The notes beneath the pieces are model-generated. The model saw only the letters and a list, made by a program, of their open reading frames with translations, did no database searches and was not told where the DNA came from. The position numbers and the translations under genes were made by a program. This document shows, in pieces, positions 1-8,597 of a stretch of 64,000 nucleotides of DNA (the stretch's first letter is position 1; the number at the start of each line of letters is the position of its first letter). This DNA comes from Lewinella sp. IMCC34191. GTDB lineage: Bacteria; Bacteroidota; Bacteroidia; Chitinophagales; Saprospiraceae. Where the stretch lies: contig NZ_QNQZ01000002.1 in NCBI RefSeq assembly GCF_003390935.1, positions 310,001 to 374,000 on the forward strand, read 5' to 3'.

Positions 1-2638
1 TTTCAAACCCGGTCGTCACCGTTCGCGTCACGTCCCGGCGGTTCGCGAGATTGTATCCTTTTAGCCCTATTCCGACTCTGGGGGAGATTTGGTAGTAGGA
101 GTCCAGGGAGAGCAGCAAAGCATTGTCCGTGGCCAGGTCAGTTGACCACCGTAAGTAGTGACTGCTGGGGGCAACGTACCACTTCTCGGTCGTACCCAGT
201 ACCAGTTCCGTTCCACAGTCCTGGCTGGAGGTAGCGCCCGTGAACCGATTGGTGTCGTTCTCGTATTCGCTTCTGGCCAGGCTCAGCGAGTAGCTTCCGT
301 GAAATTGGACGACCGGAGAAAGCCGCGTATCGAACCTCGCCTGGATGCTATTCAGATACAGTCGATTCGTGCCGGATCCACCGTTAAACGTGGCAGGGTT
401 GGAAACCGAATAATTCCGATAGTCGAGGCGTACGTTTCCCCGTAGAAACGCCAGGTATTTATCCACGCTCACGTAGCTGGTAACCGACAGGGGCCTGCCC
501 CCGTCACTCAGGCGGATAAGACTCAGCAAGGTATCCCGCGTTATATTTTGCACCACCGCATTGTGGGTTTGGACCACCTGGCTCCCCCAACTTATATTGA
601 GCTGCCGGAATAGATTGGCGTAGGTGAACCGCAGTTCCCCCATCGTTTGCCGTTGCAGCGTCGTTTCGGGCAGTCCCTTGAAAACGGTTTCGTAGTCGCG
701 GAGGTAGGTTTGACCGGAAAAATTATCCAACTCCGGTAAACTCCGCGATTCCCTTCCGTTGAGCTGCACCTTGAATCTGGGAGTAAGATTGTATTCCAGC
801 GATATCGAAGACTGCACGGCCAACAGATTGGTATCCACCCGCATTTCCGTCGCGCTTCCTTCCGATCGGTTGTTTAAATAAGACAGGTCTATATCCCCAC
901 TGACGCGTCCTTTCTTGAATGTGCGATCCAGCGACACGCCGTAGTAAGGGGCAAGCAGACCCAGCTTTAATTCGTCCCCGTTACGGTCGATGGCGATCAA
1001 TTCCTCCGACCCGGAAGGGTGGAGCGTAGCTCGCTGGCGGGAAGTTTGTTGCCGCACCCCGACGGCGTTAACCATATTCATCTTACCCACCCGTTGCATC
1101 CACTCCGCCGACACCCGGCCACCCCGCAAAACCAGGTCGTTGTCCTGCACGAGTTCCCCGCTGTCAAAACGTTGCCGGTAGCGCTCCGACGCATAGCGGG
1201 CCGACTGCGGATTGGTCGTATGGGAAAGCTCCAAATGGATGCGAAAAGCGTTCCGTGGCGTCAGCCGCCGTACGAACGAAGCGTTCAGCAACCCGGTAAA
1301 GGGCTTACTGGCAACGTCGGTAAGCAGGCTATCCCGGACGTCATCCACTTCGGCAAACAGGTCCACGCCGGATTGGAGATAAGTCGCCGAAGTAAGCGCG
1401 GTAATATCTAGCCGGCTGTTGTCGCCGAAGTAAATACGATTCTCTGACTCCAGGTAAAAACGACGGTTCAGCGATAGAAAATCGGTAGTCTGCCGTTCCC
1501 GGACTTCCGTATCGCCCACAACCTGCGTGCCGAGCAAGGAAGTCGCCACCGTTTCCCGGGCCCGGTCGAGACTGAACAGCGTTCGGCTGCGGTATTTGTT
1601 TTTGCGCTGCGACAGCAGAGAGCCGGCAGTGGAGATCAACGAGTTGTCCAGGTAATGCTCGGGTTCTACCTCTGCGGGAAAATCAGGCGTACCTGAACTC
1701 AGCAAACTGGGCAGGCGGGTAGGGTCATATCCGATCCCTCCCCTCCCGGTCTTGATGCTGAGGTCGTCCGCGGTACTGCCCGGCAGGCCGATCGTGTTTT
1801 GCTGGGCGAAGAAAACGGAACTCCGTTTTCGCCCGATATGAAATAGGTTTAAATCACTTTCTGTGGTGCCCTGCGTTCCCACGCCGGCTTCGGCGTGGCC
1901 GAAAACGGTCGCCTGGAGGCCGTCCCGAAGTTCCACGTTCAGGACCAGTTCTTCCTCCCCACTTAGGTCCCCGACCAGGTCGTCGTCCGTATAATTATTG
2001 ATGACGCCTACCCGCTGCACCGGTTGCGCGCCCATATTCCGGCTCAGCAGGCTGTAGTTGGTCCCGAACACGTCCTGCCCCTCTACCAGGATGCGGTCGA
2101 TCGGTTCGCCGTCGACCGTTATGGAGCCGTCCGCGTCGACTTCCACGCCGGGAAGTTGCTGCAGCAAGTCCTCCAGTCGGTTTTCGGTACCGGAGCGGTA
2201 AGCATCTACGTCGTAGGTCAAGGTATCTCCCCGGCGAATGGCGGGCAGCGCTTTGGCGGAGACGCTGACTGAATCCAGGCTAAGGGGGCGCGCTGCCAGG
2301 ACGTACCGGTGATCGGCGGGCAATTCATCCATGGGGTAGACGAGCGTGGCGTAACCAAACGACCGTACGGAAAGGCTCGTGGCCCGATCGCCGGGCTCGC
2401 CGCTGAGGAGCACTACCGGGTAGGGGAATACCCCCCTTTCATCGGAACTTTCGTAAGCCAGGATCTTGCCGCCCTGGTAGATGATCACCTGAGCGTAGGG
2501 AATGGGTAGGCCACCTTCGTCAATAACCAATCCGGTCGCTGCGGATTGTCCGAAAGCGGCTACCGTTGTCATGAGCAGGAAGCCGATGATACCTGACAAT
2601 TGGGTCAGTACCTTACTGTACCTTGTGGTGAGCGTCAC
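1..2638 (-). CDS. TonB-dependent receptor-like outer-membrane protein (C-terminus beyond window)
   Basis: The frame is open from 2638 to the window edge, so at least 879 residues are present and the C-terminus is missing. The N-terminus has a hydrophobic signal segment (about residues 11-30, ending AAFGQ). It is followed by a carboxypeptidase-regulatory-like beta-sandwich (PIPYAQVIIYQGG...) and a plug-like region (ENRLEDLLQQLPGVEVD, then DGEPIDRILVEGQDVFG). The rest is the aromatic-rich alternation of a beta-barrel. The start is probably GTG at 2638, one base after the stop of the GLPGLI gene, because the in-frame ATG at 2572 would cut off most of the signal peptide. Receptors of this type commonly sit beside GLPGLI genes in Bacteroidota, which suggests a translationally coupled pair. 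The ligand is unknown; the family has no dedicated SusD partner here. Confidence 0.85.
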   Translation of the reverse strand, partial: MTLTTRYSKVLTQLSGIIGFLLMTTVAAFGQSAATGLVIDEGGLPIPYAQVIIYQGGKILAYESSDERGVFPYPVVLLSGEPGDRATSLSVRSFGYATLVYPMDELPADHRYVLAARPLSLDSVSVSAKALPAIRRGDTLTYDVDAYRSGTENRLEDLLQQLPGVEVDADGSITVDGEPIDRILVEGQDVFGTNYSLLSRNMGAQPVQRVGVINNYTDDDLVGDLSGEEELVLNVELRDGLQATVFGHAEAGVGTQGTTESDLNLFHIGRKRSSVFFAQQNTIGLPGSTADDLSIKTGRGGIGYDPTRLPSLLSSGTPDFPAEVEPEHYLDNSLISTAGSLLSQRKNKYRSRTLFSLDRARETVATSLLGTQVVGDTEVRERQTTDFLSLNRRFYLESENRIYFGDNSRLDITALTSATYLQSGVDLFAEVDDVRDSLLTDVASKPFTGLLNASFVRRLTPRNAFRIHLELSHTTNPQSARYASERYRQRFDSGELVQDNDLVLRGGRVSAEWMQRVGKMNMVNAVGVRQQTSRQRATLHPSGSEELIAIDRNGDELKLGLLAPYYGVSLDRTFKKGRVSGDIDLSYLNNRSEGSATEMRVDTNLLAVQSSISLEYNLTPRFKVQLNGRESRSLPELDNFSGQTYLRDYETVFKGLPETTLQRQTMGELRFTYANLFRQLNISWGSQVVQTHNAVVQNITRDTLLSLIRLSDGGRPLSVTSYVSVDKYLAFLRGNVRLDYRNYSVSNPATFNGGSGTNRLYLNSIQARFDTRLSPVVQFHGSYSLSLARSEYENDTNRFTGATSSQDCGTELVLGTTEKWYVAPSSHYLRWSTDLATDNALLLSLDSYYQISPRVGIGLKGYNLANRRDVTRTVTTGFE

Positions 2639-2639
2639 T

Positions 2640-3401
2640 TTACTCGGTCAGTTCGAAATAACTCGGCGTCTTATTATCCAGCTTTACCGTGATGCCGGGC
2701 ATACTCGCCCATTTAGCCCACTTGTCCGCAATGACCTTCGCTCGGGTGGTATAGAACTTGTCGAAGGAAACGTTTTTGCCCTTGGCCGGGGGCAGTTGCC
2801 ATTCATCGTCCGTAGCGGTAATTTGCTCGATTCCCAGCGCTTTAAATTTTATCATACCGGTATCGTCGCTGGCTTCCAGAATAAGGCCGGGCAGTTGGCC
2901 CAGTTTCCAGGGGCCGAAGGGCAGCGGTAACTCGGGCGTGAACCAGGCAACGTAGGTCCGGCCACGAAACGTAACGCTGGCTGACGTACAGGCATAGCCG
3001 GCCACGTCTTTGGTTTCTTCACCGATCGTCCAATTCAGGTCAGGCAGGGGTTCCGTGACGATGAAGGACTGATCGGTCACCAACTCCCGCGAGGTCAGGG
3101 TACGTTGGCTTACGTCGGTATGGAAAGCAAATCCGATGGGATCGTAATAACGAAGTTTAACCCTTTCTTCTAATTCACTTACAACCGTTTGCCCGCCGGT
3201 AGTATCCTGGACGTACCGATAGGTGGCCATCCGCTCGTCTGCTATTAGGTCGGCGTAGTTGATTTCGGCAAAAAAGGAATGGTCGCCTTCTTCCACATTC
3301 CGGTTAACGATTTGTTGGTAGCTTACTTTGAGGGTGTTTTTTTTGGCGACCACCAGGCTACTCAACCCGACGAGGAGCAGGGTTAATAGGAGTTTATTCA
3401 T
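2640..3401 (-). CDS. GLPGLI family protein
   Basis: A 253-residue exported protein with a signal peptide (MNKLLLTLLLVGLSSLVVA). The family signature appears as GQLPGLILEASDD near residue 170, preceded by the typical W-F-T-P-x-L-P-L-P-F-G-P-W-K-L segment. Family members are Bacteroidota-specific, periplasmic or surface proteins of unknown function. They are usually encoded next to a TonB-dependent receptor, exactly as here: the receptor start lies one base past this stop. Length is normal for the family. Assignment to the family is firm; no biochemical role can be claimed. Confidence 0.9.
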   Translation of the reverse strand: MNKLLLTLLLVGLSSLVVAKKNTLKVSYQQIVNRNVEEGDHSFFAEINYADLIADERMATYRYVQDTTGGQTVVSELEERVKLRYYDPIGFAFHTDVSQRTLTSRELVTDQSFIVTEPLPDLNWTIGEETKDVAGYACTSASVTFRGRTYVAWFTPELPLPFGPWKLGQLPGLILEASDDTGMIKFKALGIEQITATDDEWQLPPAKGKNVSFDKFYTTRAKVIADKWAKWASMPGITVKLDNKTPSYFELTE

Positions 3402-3500
3402 CGTGGCTATGGGTAATTTCGGTTAATTGGACTCAGCATTAGGTACTATACCTGCTGCCTCGCTACCATATGGGAATAAATAAGCAGGATAAATTACAAA

Positions 3501-3531
3501 GGGGAAGTGGAGATCATACTCCAACTTCCCC
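3501..3531 (-). terminator. Hairpin downstream of the small secreted protein gene
   Basis: GGGGAAGT and ACTTCCCC arms with an inner GGAG/CTCC stem form an inverted repeat just past the 3' end of the gene at 3556. On the minus strand it is followed only by a weak T tract (TTTGTAA), so terminator activity is plausible but not strong. Confidence 0.5.
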
Positions 3532-3555
3532 CCGGTATCACATTAACCTGTAATC

Positions 3556-3876
3556 TTAAAGCATGGCTTTAATCTTCCGCCAGGCTCCTTTGCAGGTTCT
3601 AGCTGTAGCACTGATGGTACCCCCGATACCACCAGGAGTCGCTTCCACCGTGATGGTGCAGCTTCCAACCTCCTGCACTACCTCAACATTGGTGATGCTG
3701 CCGTCGGAGGGAAGATCGGCCAGAATGAATTGTACGAGCGCATCCGTATCTACCGACACGTCACTTACAACTTGAACCTGCGGGTCTGTTCCATCAACAA
3801 CACCACTAGTATTACCTACGGCGAAAAGGGAGGACACACCTAAAATGCATACGAGTACCAATAATGAATTTCTCAT
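3556..3876 (-). CDS. Small secreted protein, unknown function
   Basis: I start it at MRNSLLVLVC (3876). The open frame extends upstream to 3939, but the 21 extra residues are polar and would precede the signal peptide. From 3876 it encodes 106 residues: a signal peptide ending near LFAVG, an acidic Val/Asp-rich stretch, a segment with two cysteines (GSCTITVEAT and ARTCKGAW) that could form a disulphide, and a basic tail (AWRKIKAML). A hairpin follows the stop. No family was recognised. The cysteine pair and signal peptide suggest an extracytoplasmic protein. Confidence 0.6.
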   Translation of the reverse strand: MRNSLLVLVCILGVSSLFAVGNTSGVVDGTDPQVQVVSDVSVDTDALVQFILADLPSDGSITNVEVVQEVGSCTITVEATPGGIGGTISATARTCKGAWRKIKAML

Positions 3877-3939
3877 TAATCGAGGAATATTCGATTTCTT
3901 CCGCAATGTGCTAAGGGGCGAAGAAGACGACCCCACCAA

Positions 3940-4236
3940 AATTACACTATCGACTGGGCCCGGTGTTAAAACTGTTCTTCTGATTATATAAATATATATC
4001 CGGCATTCGATGCGCGCAATAGGCGCCGACGCGATAGCTTTGCTTTTGGTTAGGGCATCCCCGACGGACTAAGGATATGCTGGGTTCTTTGCGGCAAACC
4101 GTGCATTCTTTAACTTTTGGGACAGTGAAATAGGTAGGCGTTGGCTGGGTACGTGGTTCGAGTGGTCAGGATAGCATCGCCCAACTACGCACGTCGCGAA
4201 GCATCTCCGCCATACCGCAATGCACCCGGTGAAGCG
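3940..4236. other. Intergenic stretch with no supported gene
   Basis: About 300 bases between the small secreted protein and the lipoprotein pseudogene. It contains no convincing open frame, RNA gene or repeat. Presumably it holds the promoter of the small secreted protein gene at its left end. Confidence 0.5.
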
Positions 4237-4274
4237 TAAAACAGCGTGCCCGGCATGCGAGACACGCTGTTTTA
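4237..4274. terminator. Bidirectional-type hairpin after the lipoprotein pseudogene
   Basis: A 12-base perfect inverted repeat (TAAAACAGCGTG ... CACGCTGTTTTA) with a 14-base loop lies just downstream of the pseudogene stop on the minus strand. The A/T-rich outer arms give a U tract on either strand, the form of a Rho-independent terminator. Confidence 0.75.
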
Positions 4275-4291
4275 ATCCATCACGGGAAGCT

Positions 4292-4761
4292 TTAAGGGCT
4301 ACTTAGGTTGGGATTGAAATCCTCAAACATGCCGCTCGGATTCCCCTTCCAGGCCCATACGTGGAGTGCGGAATCCGCAAAGGGCCGAGCAAAGGGATGA
4401 TAATGGATCGCACCGGCAAACATCGGCGGGGTCTTACCGACGTGGAGGTACTCGATCGCCACCAGTTTATAGCTGCCGTTGTTTTTCATCTCTTAGACCA
4501 GCACCTCGGGCTCCAGGGATACGCAATCCTTGGTATCGACAAAGCCGTCGGGTCGGCCAGGGCAGCTTCGGGGTCGAGGTACGGTAGGGTGGCCTGACGT
4601 ACCGCGGCCACCGCTTTGTTAAGGTGGCTTTTGTTCGCCTTGCCTTCGAGCTTCCCTGCCTCAGGCGCTGGCGTGGTGAGACCGGTATCCTTGGTACAGG
4701 CGGTAAGCACCATGAGTACCCCAAGGAGTAGGGCGAGAGAAATTCACGTGCAGTTCTACAT
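4292..4761 (-). pseudogene. Broken lipoprotein gene (LHVWxWKxNPSGMFxDxNP family)
   Basis: Two frames on the minus strand together resemble one known type of secreted hypothetical protein. The first frame reads a lipoprotein signal (ISLALLLGVLMVLTAC) and then a helix ending TLPYLDPEAALAD near 4555. A one-base shift opens the second frame (DGFVDTKDCVSLEPEVLV), and a TAA stands where an aromatic residue is expected. The frame then continues KLVAIEYLHVGK...ALHVWAWKGNPSGMFEDFNPNL to a stop at 4292. Family proteins usually have a longer middle section (GMGYHYVN-like), which is missing here. Further stops (TAG, TGA) interrupt the region before the signal peptide. A frameshift, a nonsense codon and a probable internal deletion make this a pseudogene. 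Family recognition is from memory of the motif. Confidence 0.7.
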
Positions 4762-4962
4762 AGTAGGTAATTGAAAGAGCGTGCCGCAATGTATCCGCAC
4801 TCTACCCGACCACGAATTATTATATTTTTACGTATAGACCTAAAACCGCATAGTGGTTGGCTAGTAATATACATTCCGGCAAATGTGGTATACCGGCGGG
4901 GCGGATCGCGCAAGCATATGTTGCGATTAGCCAGATCTGAACGGTGCAATGCCCGGCGTCAT

Positions 4963-6243
4963 TCACCTCGCCACGGCATCGACGTCCAGCTTCCCGACCG
5001 ATTTGGCGACGACCATCGCCACCGCCGCGTCGCCCGTAATGTTGGCGATGGTGCGGCACATATCCAGGGGACGATCGACGGCGAAGATCAGGGCAATGCC
5101 CTCCACGGGGATCCCCGCCTGCCCGAGCACGATGACCAGCATCACGATGCCGGCACTCGGAACGGCCGCCGCGTCGATCGATGCCATACTGGCCGTGACG
5201 ATGATGCCGAGTTGGGTGGCCAGGTCGAGTTCCAGCCCAAAGACCTGGGCCACGAAGACGGCGGCCACCGCCTGGTGCAGACTCGTACCGTCCATATTCA
5301 CGGTAGCGCCGATGGGCAGCACGAAACTGGCGATCTCCTCCCCCACCCCGAGCTTCCCGGTGGTGCACTCCAGGGTCGCGGGCAGGGTCGCCGCGCTGGA
5401 ACTGGTGCTGAAGGCCAGCAACTGCGCCGGCGCGATGCCACGGAAAAACCGCCCGTATGCTACGCCCGTCAGCAAACGCACCAACAAGGGATACAAGATC
5501 AGTATAAGTATGCCCAGTCCCAGTAGCACGCATACGCTGTACGACAGCAGCGCCGCGAACAGGTCGGCACTCGGTGCCTCCACCACCAGGGCCGCCAGCA
5601 AAGCGAATACCGCGTAGGGAGCGGTGCTCATCAAGAGGTCGATTAACCTGAGCACTACGTCGTTCACGCTGTCAAAAAAGGCCTTCACGGGTCGCGCCTT
5701 CACCGGGTCGATCAGGATCAGCCCGATACCGAAAAAGACGACGAAGAAGATCACCTGCAGCATATTCCCGTTGAAGGAGGCCGCCCCGACAATGTTATCC
5801 GGCACCATATCCACCAGGAACTGCAGCGGCCCCTGGTCGGATTGCGACGTAGCGATCTCGATCCGCTGATTGGCGTCGTTGGCGTAGGCCGCCAGCAGGT
5901 TCTCCCGCGTCTCCTCCGAAACCACCTTCCCCGGATTCACCAGATTGACGATGCCCAGTCCGATGGTCACCGCCGTTACGGTCGTCACCAGGTAGAGCCC
6001 CAGGGTGCGCCCACCGATCCGCGAGAGTTGGGAGACGTCCTTCAGGTCGCTGATCCCCTTGATGAGGGAAGCCACGATCAGCGGAATGGCGATCAGCTTC
6101 AGCGCATTAATGAAGATGATGCCGAAGGGTTTGATCCAGTCCACTACGAAGTCGCTGACGCCCAGGGTACTGGCGGCGAAGCCAAAGAGTACGCCCAGGA
6201 CCATGCCGATGATGATCTTCCAGTGTAGGGGTAGGGACTTCAT
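4963..6243 (-). CDS. Dicarboxylate/amino acid:cation symporter (DAACS family)
   Basis: A 426-residue inner-membrane transporter when started at MKSLPLHWK (6243). The longer frame to 6315 adds residues unlike the family N-terminus. It has the hallmark serine-rich re-entrant loop (STSSSAATLPATLE) followed by the substrate/Na+ site motif GATVNMDGTSLHQ and about eight hydrophobic helices. Family members (GltP/DctA/SdcS type) carry glutamate, aspartate or C4-dicarboxylates into the cell with H+ or Na+. The substrate cannot be decided from sequence reading alone. The gene appears monocistronic, with the lipoprotein pseudogene downstream and the cassette-like island upstream. Confidence 0.93.
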   Translation of the reverse strand: MKSLPLHWKIIIGMVLGVLFGFAASTLGVSDFVVDWIKPFGIIFINALKLIAIPLIVASLIKGISDLKDVSQLSRIGGRTLGLYLVTTVTAVTIGLGIVNLVNPGKVVSEETRENLLAAYANDANQRIEIATSQSDQGPLQFLVDMVPDNIVGAASFNGNMLQVIFFVVFFGIGLILIDPVKARPVKAFFDSVNDVVLRLIDLLMSTAPYAVFALLAALVVEAPSADLFAALLSYSVCVLLGLGILILILYPLLVRLLTGVAYGRFFRGIAPAQLLAFSTSSSAATLPATLECTTGKLGVGEEIASFVLPIGATVNMDGTSLHQAVAAVFVAQVFGLELDLATQLGIIVTASMASIDAAAVPSAGIVMLVIVLGQAGIPVEGIALIFAVDRPLDMCRTIANITGDAAVAMVVAKSVGKLDVDAVAR

Positions 6244-6620
6244 ACGATGGCGGAGAATTGCAGTATGGGGTAAAGCTACGCTGGTGGAAAATGGTAATGG
6301 AAGTGAAATTGGCAAAGGCGCCGCCCCCTACCAGCTAGTCATTCTCTACGATGACCGATTACGTCTGGACCTGTGAGGAGGCCGTCCGGTATATTTTACC
6401 CATGCCTCCGCAGTCTTTTACGGGGGCTTGACCAAAAGCTACTTACGCTAGAAAATGACGTGACACACTTTATGCAATACTCCCGGTCCATCCTCCATTT
6501 TCCGACCCAAAATTAACCACCAGCAGCCCGAAAGCTACCGCCCGAACTCACGATGGTACTGCCTACGGAGTCAGCGTACCGGTTCAATACCCATAGATTG
6601 GTTTTTCACCCGGCGGCTGG

Positions 6621-6686
6621 GTCCAACAGAAGCGCAACGTGAGGCGCTCGCTGCGCTGGTCTCACTTTGACGCTTAAATGTTGGGC
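6621..6686 (-). other. Integron attC-like recombination site
   Basis: Read on the minus strand, the 66-bp site begins GCCCAAC (R'' consensus RYYYAAC) and ends GTTGGAC (R' consensus GTTRRRY). Between them an imperfect palindrome pairs AAGCGTCAAAGTGAG with CTCACGTTGCGCTT, leaving one unpaired T and one mismatch, the kind of extrahelical base that orients attC folding. The loop contains a second small palindrome (GCGC...GCGC). It lies about 40 bp after the stop of the BAAT-like gene, where a cassette attC should be. No integrase gene lies in the window. Confidence 0.65.
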
Positions 6687-6726
6687 GAATTTTTAATTAA
6701 GCTCTACTATTCAGATAATCAACACT

Positions 6727-8061
6727 TTACTTTCTGATAAATGCTAATATATCATTCCAGGACTCAATGGCAGCAATAGCGTTTCCCTCATTTGTACCGC
6801 CCTTAGCTGAGCTCTCCGAATAGTCCTCAGGTGGGAGATATGGTATTCCGCAACCTTGGCCTCCACCGGCAAAGTTATGCCCAGCATCATCATACGATTT
6901 ATGCAGATAGGGGTAGTTAAAATTATTGTTTGCTAGCCTATCCATCATCCTTTCGGCCATCATCGCTGATGGCCACATCTTATCATCAGCCCCGGATATG
7001 AAAAGTATCGGGCACTCTATCTTCTCCACCGGTATGCTGGCTCTGCTGATCATTGCCGAGTCTTGGAATGCACTCAGAAACTTTGGGCCATCATGGTATT
7101 GTACTCCCTCTTGCCTCATCTTTAATTCAATTCTTTCCGATTCCTCGTCCGTATACTCTGCATAGGGAAACGATATATTACGGTGTGTAAATGACGATTT
7201 CCCTTCTTCCCAACCAAACCATACCACACTAGAGGGGGCCTCGACGACTACATAAGCGACTCCATGATACTCACTAGCATACAGCAATGCTGGTTGTGAG
7301 CCCATTGACCTTCCCATTATTCCAATGCGGTTTTGGTTAATTTCTGGTCTATTTTTTAACCAATTGAATGCTCCGTGTATATATTCTAGTGGAACTTCAA
7401 CAATTCCATCCGGAAGACCTCTTCCATTAAAATACTTTAGGTCTAATACTGCGAATCCTTCAGTAGCAAATAACGAGGCTCTCTCTGATCTAAATTGTCC
7501 ACCAGAACCTCCTAAAAAGATAATTGCAGGGAGGCTTTCTTTATCTTTGGGCTTGTAATATTCGGCAACAACAGTATCATTAAGTTCAAGAACTTCAAGG
7601 TTTGCCTCGTTAAATTCTCTCGTACTTATTCTGTACGTTGAATCACTAGCGACAACTGAATCGTTAGCCACAACATCTATAAAAGCCATGAAGCCAGTGC
7701 CGGTGGAGACTTGGTGATAATCATCGCATTTTGCGGACCAAAACAATCCCATCGGATGTACGCCTGTATAGTTGCCGCCCAATGAAGGTTGAATACTGGG
7801 ATCTATCGTTCCCGCTTTGTCCGCGAGAAACGTTGCTTCCGAAGTCCAAATATAGTTTTTTTCGTCCTTGAACTTAAGTTTCAAGGTAGCCTCTGTAGAA
7901 GGTTGAATACCTGATACTTGAATAGTTATTGGCTTGTAGTAAAAGCTGCTATCTGAATCAATAGATATACTGATTCTGTCCGCATCCCCATTCTTTTCAC
8001 AACTAGTCATGAAGGAAATGGATATAAATAGAAATGCGAATTCTTTGAATACAGATCTCAT
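6727..8061 (-). CDS. Acyl-CoA thioesterase/BAAT-like lipoprotein hydrolase
   Basis: A 444-residue alpha/beta hydrolase started at MRSVFKEFAF (8061). The upstream extension to 8124 lacks signal features, whereas this start gives a lipoprotein signal ending SFMTSC. Residues about 35-140 resemble the acyl-CoA thioester hydrolase/bile acid-CoA:amino acid N-acyltransferase N-terminal domain (YYKPITIQVSG...GVHPMGLFWS). The C-terminal hydrolase has the nucleophile elbow GRSMGSQ (Ser rather than the Cys of true BAATs), then FISGADDKMWP with the acid and DDAGHNF with the histidine. A thioesterase or esterase role is inferred; the substrate is unknown. The gene is visibly more A+T-rich than the genomic background and sits between GTTGGGC and attC-like sites, consistent with a mobile cassette. 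Confidence 0.8.
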   Translation of the reverse strand: MRSVFKEFAFLFISISFMTSCEKNGDADRISISIDSDSSFYYKPITIQVSGIQPSTEATLKLKFKDEKNYIWTSEATFLADKAGTIDPSIQPSLGGNYTGVHPMGLFWSAKCDDYHQVSTGTGFMAFIDVVANDSVVASDSTYRISTREFNEANLEVLELNDTVVAEYYKPKDKESLPAIIFLGGSGGQFRSERASLFATEGFAVLDLKYFNGRGLPDGIVEVPLEYIHGAFNWLKNRPEINQNRIGIMGRSMGSQPALLYASEYHGVAYVVVEAPSSVVWFGWEEGKSSFTHRNISFPYAEYTDEESERIELKMRQEGVQYHDGPKFLSAFQDSAMISRASIPVEKIECPILFISGADDKMWPSAMMAERMMDRLANNNFNYPYLHKSYDDAGHNFAGGGQGCGIPYLPPEDYSESSAKGGTNEGNAIAAIESWNDILAFIRK

Positions 8062-8283
8062 AGTTTTCCTTTGGTTAAGACTAAAGACGATGCTACCGCC
8101 TATAGGTTGTATGGTAGTCTTCAAAATGACGCATCCAAAATCTCAATTCAAAGTAGTCACTCTACTTGATTTGCGAATAGGCGTCTGATTATCAACCCAA
8201 ATTTACTTTGACGTAATCCTCTTTCAGAATTCACTCAACTCGCTAATTACCGCTTCTCAGTTGGATTTCTTGCGGTTTTAGGG

Positions 8284-8312
8284 CCGCCTTTAATGGCGGC
8301 ATTTCGCCCAAC
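8284..8312 (-). other. Cassette boundary: core site GTTGGGC plus short hairpin
   Basis: On the minus strand GTTGGGC (8312-8306) is followed by GAAAT and an inverted repeat GCCGCC-ATTAAA-GGCGGC. The same arrangement (GTTGGGC, then ACCGCC-ATTTAA-GGCGGT) recurs at 11013-10984, ahead of the next gene on this strand. This matches the R' core at the start of an integron cassette. The hairpin's role is unknown. Confidence 0.45.
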
Positions 8313-8314
8313 GG

Positions 8315-8473
8315 AAGGCTGTGCAAAAAGTCCAACTCGACCGACAATCGCCGACAAATGTTTGGAACAATACTTTTCGTAAATCGCTGAATCATATAAT
8401 TAGTAAATTTTTGTCCGGATAGGCAAAAGTCCTTCGGCGAGCGTAGCCGGCGTTGGAGCTTTTGCACAGTCTG
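8315..8473. mobile_element. 159-bp MITE-like element with IS1182-type ends
   Basis: The left end (GGCTGTGCAAAAAGTCCAAC) and right end (GTTGGAGCTTTTGCACAGTC) form a terminal inverted repeat of about 20 bp. It is flanked by a perfect 4-bp direct repeat ACGG (8311-8314 and 8474-8477). The outer 14 bases match the ends of the IS1182-type element at 11016-12789, and both elements sit immediately beside GCCCAACGG. The interior has no coding capacity, but near the right end it contains a strong hairpin (GCAAAAGTCC ... GGAGCTTTTGC). It is best explained as a non-autonomous element mobilised by an IS1182-type transposase. Confidence 0.6.
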
Positions 8474-8597
8474 ACGGGTGCGCCACCGCAGACCGGCTTT
8501 ACCGACCAACTAATGGATCAGTAGATTTCTTTCCTAGCCGATAAAGCAATCTCGACACCCAACAGCTTAACCGCCGGCTTGATGACGGCGCTGTGTA

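Noticed and set aside
4771-5526. 251-codon plus-strand ORF
   Set aside because: Mostly antisense to the DAACS transporter; His/Arg-rich shadow composition.
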